Source: Symsagittifera roscoffensis
Lineage: Eukaryota; Xenacoelomorpha; Acoela; Convolutidae
Length of the DNA: 64,000 bases
NCBI RefSeq assembly: GCF_963678635.1
Contig: NC_087070.1
Location: 9,024,539-9,088,538 of the forward strand
Reading direction: 5' to 3'
Positions 54,656 through 64,000 of this stretch are shown here, piece after piece; within the stretch, counting starts at the first letter, position 1, and each line of letters starts with the position of its first letter. Position numbers and translations under genes: made by a program. The notes below the pieces were generated by a model. It was not told where the DNA came from and made no database searches. It worked only from the letters and a program-made list of their open reading frames with translations.

Positions 54656-56144
54656 CAATCACGTTGTCACCTGCTCAAAAAACTACGATCATACTGAATC
54701 ATATCAATTTTCACTAAGCAGCAGTGCAAGCAAAAAGATGAAAAATCAATCACGTGTTTCATCTGCTCAGAAAACTACGACCACTATTAATTATACTAAT
54801 TTTCACTAAGCAGCATTGTAAGCAAAATGAGAAAAACCAATCACGCAATTCATCTAATCAAAAAACTACAACCAGAAATTTAACCAATCACGTTGTCACC
54901 TGCTCAAAAAACTACGATCATACTGAATCATATCAATTTTCAATAAGCAGCAGTGTAAGCAAAAAGAGGAAAAATCAATCACGTGTTTCATCTGCTCGAA
55001 AAAGTACGACCAAACAAAAACATAACCAACAACGTTGCTCATCTGCTCCTTAGACCAACAACCATACTAAGCCATACTAATTTTTACTAAGCAGCAGTGT
55101 AAGCAAAATGAGAAAAACCAATCACGCTATTCATCTAATCAAAAAACTACAACCAAAAATTTAACCAATCACGTTGTCACCTGCTCAAAAAACTACGATC
55201 ATACTGAATCATATCAATTTTCACTAAGCAGCAGTGTAAGCAAAAAGATGAAAAATCAATCACGTGTTTCATCTGCTCAAAAAAGTACGACCAAACAAAA
55301 ACTTAACCAATAACGTTGCTTATCTGCTCCTTAGACTAACGACCATACTAAGCCATACTAATTTTCACTAAGCAGCAGTGTAAGCAAAAAAGAGAAAAAC
55401 CAATCACGTTGTCACCTGCTCAAAAACTACGATCATACTGAATCATATCAATTTTCACTAAGCAGCAGTGCAAGCAAAAAGATGAAAAATCAATCACGTG
55501 TTTCATCTGCTCAGAAAACTACGACCACTATTAATTATACTAATTTTCACTAAGCAGCATTGTAAGCAAAATGAGAAAAACCAATCACGCAATTCATCTA
55601 ATCAAAAAACTACAACCAAAAATTTAACCAATCACGTTGTCACCTGCTCAAAAAACTACGATCATACTGAATCATATCAATTTTCAATAAGCAGCAGTGT
55701 AAGCAAAAAGAGGAAAAATCAATCACGTGTTTCATCTGCTCGAAAAAGTACGACCAAACAAAAACATAACCAACAACGTTGCTCATCTGCTCCTTAGACC
55801 AACAACCATACTAAGCCATACTAATTTTTACTAAGCAGCAGTGTAAGCAAAATGAGAAAAACCAATCACGCTATTCGTCTAATCAAAAAACTACAACCAA
55901 AAATTTAACCAATCACGTTGTCACCTGCTCAAAAAACTACGATCATACTGAATCATATCAATTTTCACTAAGCAGCAGTGTAAGCAAAAAGATGAAAAAT
56001 CAATCACGTGTTTCATCTGCTCAAAAAAGTACGACCAAACAAAAACTTAACCAATAACGTTGCTTATCTGCTCCTTAGACTAACGACCATACTAAGCCAT
56101 ACTAATTTTCACTAAGCAGCAGTGTAAGCAAAAAAGAGAAAAAC
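54656..56144. repeat. Higher-order duplication of ~744 bp within the 141-bp satellite
   Basis: The block 54,656-55,400 is repeated almost exactly at 55,401-56,144. An open frame at 54,754 recurs at 55,498 with one residue changed. Shared private variants include CAGCAGTGCAAGC and CATCTGCTCAGAAAAC. The length is not a whole number of 141-bp monomers, showing internal rearrangement. Confidence 0.88.
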
Positions 56145-57534
56145 CAATCACGTTGTTCATCTGCTCATTAAAGTACGACAAAAAACATAACCAATCAAGT
56201 TGTTCATCTGCTCATTAAATTACTACCATTCTAAATTATACTAATTTTCACAAAGCAGCAGTATGAGCTAAAAGAGAAAAATCAGTCACGCGGTTCAACT
56301 GCTCAAAAATCTGCGATCAAAAACGTAAACAATCACATTGCTCATCTGCTCATTAAACTATCGACCTTACTGAACCTTACTATTTTTCACTAAGCAGCAG
56401 TGTAAGCAAAAGAGAGAAAATTCAACCACGTTGTTCATATGCTCAATGAACTACGACCAAAAACTTAACCAATCAAGGTGTTCATCTGCTCATTAAACTA
56501 CGACCATTTTAAATCAGGTTAATTTTCACTGAGCAGCAGTGTAAGCAAAAAGAGAAAAATCAATCACGTGGTTCAACAGCTCAAAAACTACGATCAAAAA
56601 CTGAACCAATCACGTTGCTCATCTGCTCATTAAATTAACTACGATGCTAAATCATACTAATTTTCACTAAGCCGCAGTGTAAACAAAAAAGAAAAACCAA
56701 TCAGGTTTTTCATTTGGTCAATAAACTACGACCGAAAACTTACTCAAAGACATTGCTCTCATCTACTCATTAGACTAACGACCATACTAAGCCATACTAA
56801 TTTTTACTAAACAGCAGTGTATGCAAAAAAGAGAAAAACCAATCACGTTGTTCATCTGCTCATTAAAGTACGACAAAAAACATAACCAATCAAGTTGTTC
56901 ATCTGCTCATTAAATTACTACCATTCTAAATTACTAATTTTCACAAAGCAGCAGTATGAGCTAAAAGAGAAAAATCAGTCACGCGGTTCAACTGCTCAGA
57001 AATCTGCGATCAAAAACTTAAACAATCACATTGCTCATCTGCTCATTAAACTATCGACCTTACTGAACCTTACTATTTTTCACTAAGCAGCAGTGTAAGC
57101 AAAAGAGAGAAAATTCAACCACGTTGTTCATATGCTCAATGAACTACGACCAAAAACTTAACCAATCAAGGTGTTCATCTGCTCATTAAACTACGACCAT
57201 TTTAAATCAGGTTAATTTTCACTGAGCAGCAGTGTAAGCAAAAAGAGAAAAATCAATCACGTGGTTCAACTGCTCAAAAACTACGATCAAAAACTGAACC
57301 AATCACGTTGCTCATCTGCTCATTAAATTAACGACGATGCTAAATCATACTAATTTTCACTAAGCCGCAGTGTAAACAAAAAAGAAAAACCAATCAGGTT
57401 GTTCATTTGGTCAATAAACTACAACCGAAAACTTACTCAAAGACATTGCTCTCATCTACTCATTAGACTAACGACCATACCAAGCCATACAAATTTTTAC
57501 TAAACAGCAGTGTATGCAAAAAAGAAAAAAACCA
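56145..57534. repeat. Higher-order duplication of ~695 bp within the 141-bp satellite
   Basis: CTGCTCATTAAAGTACGAC at 56,156-56,161 recurs at 56,851-56,856. The five following monomers keep the same private variants (CAGCAGTATGAGC, CACGCGGTTCAACTGC, GCCGCAGTGTAAAC) in the same order in both copies. Confidence 0.85.
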
Positions 57535-60500
57535 ATCAGGTTGTTCATCTGCTCAATAAATTTTGATCAAAAATTTAACCAATCAAGGTGTTCGCTGCTC
57601 ATTAAACTACTACCATACTAAATCATACTAATTTCACTAGGCAGCAAATTAAGCAAATTGAGAAAAATCGATCACGTGAGTCATCTGCTCAAAACTCTTT
57701 GACCAAAAACTTAAACAATCACTTTGCTCATCTGTTCATTAAACTAACGACCATAAGAAACTAATTTATTTTTCACTAAGCAGCAGTTTAATCAAAAAGA
57801 GAAAAATCCATCACGCGGTTCATCTGCTCAATAAACTACGACCAAAAACTTAACCAATCAAGTTGTTCATCTGCCCATTAATTTACTACCATACTAAATC
57901 ATACTAATTTTCACTAAGCAGCAGTTTAAGCAAAAAGAGAAAAATCCATCACGTGGTTCATCTGCTCAATAAGCTACGACCAAAAACTTAACCAATCAAG
58001 TTGTTCATCTGCTCATTAATTACTTTACTACCATACTAAATCATACTTAATTTCATTAAGCAGCATTGTAAGCAAAAACAAAAAACTCAATCAGGTGGTT
58101 CATCTACTCAAAACTCTTCGACCAAAAACTTATCAATCACGTTGCTCATCTGCTCATTAAACTAACGACCATACTAAACCAAACTAAATTTCACTAAGCA
58201 GCAGTTTAAGCGAAAAGAGAAAAATCCCTCACCTGGTTCATCTGCTCAATAAACTACGACCAAAAACTTAACCCAACAAGTTGTTCATCTGCTCATTAAA
58301 TTACTACCATACTAAATCATAATAGTTTTCAATAAGCAGCAGTGTAAGCAAAAAGAGAAAAACCAATCACGTGGTTCGTCTGCTCAAAAACTGCGTTCGA
58401 AATTTTAACCAATCACGTTGCTCATCTGCTCAATAAACTAACGACCATGTTCAACCATACTATTTTTCACTAAGAAGCAGTTTAAGCAAAAAGAGAAAAA
58501 ACCATCACGTGGTGACTCGCTCAATGAACTACGACCAAAAACTTAACCAATCAAGTTGTTCATCTGCTCATTATTTACTACCATACTAAATCATACTAAT
58601 TCTCAATAAGCAGCAGTGTAAGCAAAAAGAGAAAACACAATCACGTGGTTCATCTGCCCAATAAACTACGGCAAAATTTAATCAATCAAGGTTTTCATCT
58701 GCTCATTAAATTACTACCATAGTAAATCATACTAATTTTCATTAAGCAGCAGTGTAAGCAAAAAGAGAAAACCCAATCACGTGGTTCATCTGCTGAAAAA
58801 ACTACATCAAAAAAATAACCAATGACGTTGCTCATCTGCTCATTAAACTAACGACTGTATTAAACCATACTAACATTCAACAAGCAGCAGTGTAAGCAAA
58901 TTAAGAAAAAAATCAGTCACGTCCTTCATCTGCCCAATAAACTGCGGCAAAAAATTTAATCAATCAAGGTTTTCATCTGCTCATTAGTTTACTACCATAC
59001 TAAATCATACTAAACTTCATTAAGCAGCAGTGTAAACAAAAACAGAAAACTCAATCACGTGGTTCATCTGCCCAATAAACTACGGCAAAATTTAATCAAT
59101 CAAGGTTTTCATCTGCTCATTAAATTACTACCATAGTAAATCATACTAATTTTCATTAAGCAGCAGTGTAAGCAAAAAGAGAAAACCCAATCACGTGGTT
59201 CATCTGCACAAAAGACTGCGTTCAAAATTTTAACCACTCAAGGTGCTCATCTGCTCATTAAACTAACGACCATATTAAACCATACTAGTTTTCACTTAGC
59301 AGCAGTTTAATCAAAAAGAGAAAAAACCATCACGTGGTCATTCGCTCAATAAACTACGACCAAAAAATTAACCAATCAAAATGTTCACCTGCTCATTAAT
59401 TTACTACCATACTAAATCATACTAAATCTCATTAGGCAGCAGTGAAAGCAAAAACAGAAAACTCAATCACGTGGTTCATCTGCTCAAAAAAACTACATCA
59501 AAAAAATTAACCAATCGCGTTGCTCTTCTGCTCATTAAACTAACGACCATATTAAACCATACTAATATTCAATAAGCAGCAGTGTAAGCAAAAAAAGAAA
59601 AAAATCAATCACGTGGTTCATCTGCTCAATAAACTACGACCAAAAACTTAACCACTCGCGTTGCTCATCTGCTCATTAAACTAACGACCGTATTAAGCCA
59701 TACTAATTTTCACTAAGCAGCAGTGTAAGCAAAAAAAGAAAAAAATCAGTCACGTCGTTCATCTGCCGAATTTGAACGCTCAAAAAACTGCGTTCAAAAC
59801 TTTAACCAATTACGTTCCTCGTCCGCTCATTAAACTAACGACCATATTAAACCATACTAGTTTTCGCTAAGCAGCAGTTAAAGCAAAAAGAGAAAAAACC
59901 ATCACGTGGAGACTCGCTCATTAAACTACGACCAAAAACATAACCAATCAAGTTGTTCATCTGCTCATTATTTACTACCATACTAAATCATACTAATTCT
60001 CATTAAGCAGCAGTGTAAGCAAAAAGAGAAAACCCAATCACGTGGTTCATCTCCTCAAACAACTGCGTTCAAAATTTTAACCAATCACATTGCTCATCTG
60101 CTCATTATACTAACAACCATATTAAACAAAACTAGTTTTCACTAAGCAGCAGTTTAAGCAAAAAGAGAAAAAACCATCACGTGGTAAAATGCTCAAAAAA
60201 CTACGAACAAAAACTTAACCACTCAAAATGTTCGTGTACTCATTAATTTACTACCATACTAAATCATACTAAACTTCATTACGCAGCAGTGTGAACAAAA
60301 ACAGAAAACTCAATCACATGGTTCATCTGCTGAAAAAACTACATAAAAAAACAACCAATCACGTTGCTCATCTGCTCATTAAACTAACGACTGTATTAAA
60401 CCACACTAACTTTCACCATGCAGCAGTGTACGCAAATTAAGAAAAAAATCAGTCATGTCCTACATCTGCCCAATAAACTACGGCAAAAAATTTAATCAAT

Positions 60501-63500
60501 CAAGGTTTTCATCTGCTCATTAGTTTACTACCATACTAAATCATACTAATTTTCATTAAGCAGCAGTGTAAGCAAAAGAGAAAACCCAATCACGTGGTTC
60601 ATCTGCTCAAAAGACTGCGTTCAAAACTTTAACCAATCAAGTTGCCCATCTGCTCATTAAACTAACGACGTATTAAACCATACTAATTTTCAGTAAGCAG
60701 CAGTGTCAGCAAAAAAAAGGTTTTCATCTGCTCATTAATTTAATACCATACTAAATCATACTAATTTTCATTAAGCAGCAGTGTAAGCAAAAAGAGAAAA
60801 ACCAATCACGTAGTTCATCTGCTCAAACACCGCGTTAGAAATTTTAACCAATCACGTTGCTCATCTGCTCAATAAACTAACGACCATATTCAACCATACT
60901 ATTTTTCACTAAGCAGCAGTTAAAGCAAAAAAAAGAAAAAAACAGTCACGTTGTTCATCTGCCCAATAAACTGCGGCAAAAATTTTAATCAATCAAGGTT
61001 TTCATCTGCTCATTAACTTCCTATCATACTAAATCATACTAACTTTCATTAAGCAGCAGTGTAAGCAAAAAGAGAAAACCCAATCACGTGGTTCATCTGC
61101 AAAAAAAACTGCGTTCAAAATTTTAACCAATCACGTTGCTCATCTGCTCATTAAACTAACGACCATATTAAACCATACCAGTTTTCACTTAGCAGCCGTT
61201 TAATCAAAAAGAGAAAAAAACATCACGTGGTCATTCGCTCAATAAACTACGACCAAAAAATTAACCAATCAAAATGTTCACCTGCTCATTAATTTACTAC
61301 CATACTAAATCATACTAAATCTCATTAAGCGGCAGTGAAAGCAAAAACAGAAAACTCAATCAAGTGGTTCATCTGCTCAAAAAACTACATCAAAAAAATA
61401 ACCAATCGCGTTGCTCTTCTGCTCATTAAACTAACGACCATATTAAACCATACTAATTTTCAATAAGCAGCAGTGTAAGCAAAAAAAGAAAAAAATCAGT
61501 CACGTCAATCAACCCAATAAACTACGGCAAAAAGTTTAATCAATCAAGGTTTTTATCTGCTCATTAATTTACTACCATACTAAACCATACTAATTTTACT
61601 TAAGCAGCAGTGTAAGCAAAAAGAGAAAACCCAATCACGTGGATCATCTGCTCAAAAAACTACAATCAAAAACAGAACCAATCGCGTTGCTCATCTGCTC
61701 ATTAAGCTAACGACCGTATTAATCCATACTAATTTTCACTAGGTAGCAGTGTAAGCAAAAAAAAGAAAAAATTCAGTCACGTCGTTCATCTGCCCAATAA
61801 ACTACGGCAAAAATTTTAATCAATCAAGGTATTCATCTGCTCATTAATTTACTACCATACTAAACCATACTAATTTTCCTTAAGCAGCAGTGTAAGCAAA
61901 AAGAGAAAACCCAATCACGTGGTTAATCTGCTCAAAAAATTGCGTTCAAAGTGTTAACCAATCACGTTGCTCATCTGCTCATTAAACAAAAGACCGTATT
62001 AAACCATACTAATTTTCAGTAAGCAGCAGTGTAAGCAAAAAAAAAATCAGTCAAGTCGGTCATCTGCCCAAAAAATCACGGCAAAAAAATTAATAAATCA
62101 AGGTTTTCATCTGCTCATTAATTTACTATCATACTATATCATACTAATTTTCATTAAGCAGCAGTGTAAGCAAAAAGAGAAAAGCCAATCACGTGGTTCA
62201 TCTGCTCAAAAAACTACGGCAAAAAAATAACCAATCGCGTTGCTCTTCTGCTCATTAAACTAACGACCATATTAAACCATACTAACTTTCATTAAGCAGC
62301 AGTGTAAGCAAAAAAAGAAAAAAATCAGTCACGTCGTTCATCTGTCCAATAAACTACGGCAAAAAAATTAATCAATCAAGGTTTTTATCTGTTCATCAAT
62401 TTACTATCATACTAAATCATACTAATGTTCATTAAGCAGCAGTGTAAGCAAAAAGAGAAAACCCAATCACGTGGTTCATCTGCTCATTAATTTACTACCT
62501 TACTAAGCCATACTAAATTTCATTAAGCAGCAGTGTAAGCAAAAACAGAAAACTGAATCACGTGGTTCATCTGCTCAAAAAACTACATCAAAAAAATAAC
62601 CAATCGCGTTGCTCTTCTGCTCATTAAACTAACGACCATTTTAAATCATACTAATTTTCAATAAGCAGCAGTGTAAGCAAAAAAAAGAAAAAATCACTCA
62701 CGTCAACCTTCTGCCCAATAAACTACCGCAAAAAATTTAATCAATCAAGGTATTCATCTGCTCATTAATTTACTACCATACTAAACCATACTAATTTTCC
62801 TTAAGCAGCAGTGTAAGCAAAAAGAGAAAACCCAATCACGTGGTCCATCTGCTCAAGAACTTGCGTTCAAAATGTTAACCAATCACGTTGCTCATCTGCT
62901 CATTAAACAAAAGACCGTATTAAACCATACTAATTTTCACTAAGCAGCAGTGTAAGCAAAAAAAGAAAAAACCATCACGTGGTCAATCGCTCAATAAACT
63001 ACGACCAAAAACTTAACCAAACAAGTTGTTCATCTGCTCATTAATTTACTACCATACTAAACCATACTAAATTTCATTGAGCAGCAGTGTAAGCAAAAAC
63101 AGAAAACTCAATCACGTGGTTCATCTGCTCAAAAGACTGCGTTCAAAACTTTAACCATTACGTTCCTCATCTGCTCATTAAACTAACGACCATATTAAAC
63201 CATACTAGTTTTCACTAAGCAGCAGTTTAAGCAAAAAGAGAAAAAACCATCACGTGGTCAATCGCTCAATAAACTACGACCAAAAACTTAACCAAACAAG
63301 TTGTTCATCTGCTCATTAATTTACTACCATACTAAACCATACTAAATTTCATTAAGCAGCAGTGTAAGCAAAAACAGAAAACTCAATCACGTGGTTCATC
63401 TGCTCAAAAGACTGCGTTCAAAATTTTAACCAATCACGTTTCTCATCTGCTCATTACACTACGGAACGTTTTAAACCATACTAGTTTTCACTAAGCAGCA

Positions 63501-64000
63501 GTGTAAGCAAAAAAAGAATTTCATCCGCTCATTAATTTACTACCATACTAAATCATACTAATTTTTAGTAAGCAGCAGTGTAAGCAAAAAGAGAAAACCC
63601 AATCACGTGGTTCATCTGCTCAAAAAACTGCGTTCAAAATTTTAACCAATCACGTTGCTCATCTGCTCATTAAACTAACGACCGTATTAAATGATACTTA
63701 TTTTCACTAAGCAGCAGTGTAAGCAAAAAAAGAAAAAAATCAGTCACGTCGTTCATCTACCCAATAAACTGCGGCAAAAAATTTAATCAATCAAGGTTTT
63801 CATCTGCTCATTAATTTACTACCATATGAAATCATACTAAGTTTCATTAAGCAGCAAGGTAAGCAAAAAGATAAAACCCAACCACGTGGTTCATCTGCTC
63901 AAAAAACTGCGTTAAAAATATTAACCAATCACGTTGCTCATCTTCCCATTAAACTAACGACCATATTAAACCAGTTTAAGCAAAAAGAGAAAAAACCATC

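Larger units (their letters stand above)
54243..64000. repeat. Satellite array, ~141-bp monomer, about 68 copies
   Basis: The word GCAGCAGTGTAAGCAAAA recurs about every 139-142 bp to the right edge of the window. A typical monomer contains AATCACGTGGTTCATCTGCTC and, about 47 bp later, AATCACGTTGCTCATCTGCTC, so it is itself an old duplication of a half-unit. Monomers beyond ~57.5 kb differ by 5-20 percent and by small indels. Those at 54.2-57.5 kb form nearly identical higher-order copies. The array is cut by the window end. No named family is recognised. Confidence 0.97.

Noticed and set aside
54754-55053. 99-codon frame repeated at 55,498
   Set aside because: It lies wholly within the 141-bp satellite and recurs only because of the 744-bp duplication.
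54243-64000. CRISPR array
   Set aside because: The regular spacing comes from a whole ~141-bp monomer that is repeated throughout. There are no short identical repeats separated by unrelated spacers, and no cas genes.

Overview
The window is nuclear DNA of a eukaryote, most likely an AT-rich invertebrate animal. It has satellite arrays, MITE-type transposons, spliced-gene-like fragments and the dead remains of a Polinton (Maverick), a virus-like DNA transposon common in animal genomes. It has no operons or bacterial-type genes. I cannot name the species. No complete, certain host gene is visible.

Layout. (1) 1-15,615: about 43 head-to-tail copies of a ~363-bp satellite. The array is homogeneous and organised in higher-order units up to ~11.2 kb, then diverged and mosaic at its inner edge. 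A degenerate tRNA-like (SINE-head-like) sequence lies just past the edge. (2) 16.0-17.1 kb: a (TA)24 microsatellite and a 441-bp tandem duplication. (3) 18.0-30.5 kb: a Polinton graveyard. An unrecognised minus-strand gene remnant and some unknown open frames come first. Next, on the plus strand, come the packaging ATPase, integrase, penton-like minor capsid protein and a small virion protein. That block is present twice as a tandem duplication with 5-bp microhomology at the junction. Single copies of the major capsid protein and the adenain-like cysteine protease follow. Some lesions are shared by both copies, so the element was already dead when it was duplicated. The protease frame is open with its catalytic residues. 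The major capsid frame has only a few breaks. No DNA polymerase B and no terminal inverted repeats were found.

(4) 31.6-42.8 kb: a candidate isolated exon, a MITE, and five diverged copies (A-E) of a 1.4-2.4 kb block. Each block carries the same 37-43 codon open frame and a hAT-type MITE with an 8-bp target duplication. Copy C is a clean unequal-crossover product of B and D, with the crossover bracketed to 17 bp. Copy D contains a large hairpin. (5) 43.0-45.2 kb: a block clearly richer in GC, without open frames, unexplained. (6) 46.2-47.8 kb: small foldback elements. (7) 49,394-54,242: four copies of a 1,212-bp unit, each about 970 bp of unique DNA plus about 1.7 monomers of the next satellite. 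(8) 54,243-64,000: a ~141-bp satellite with recent higher-order duplications at its inner edge.

The only genes that belong together functionally are those of the Polinton: integration (integrase) and virion building (ATPase, protease, capsid proteins). All are fossil or near-fossil. Two unrelated satellite arrays bracket the ~34-kb island, and both look most recently amplified in particular sub-blocks.
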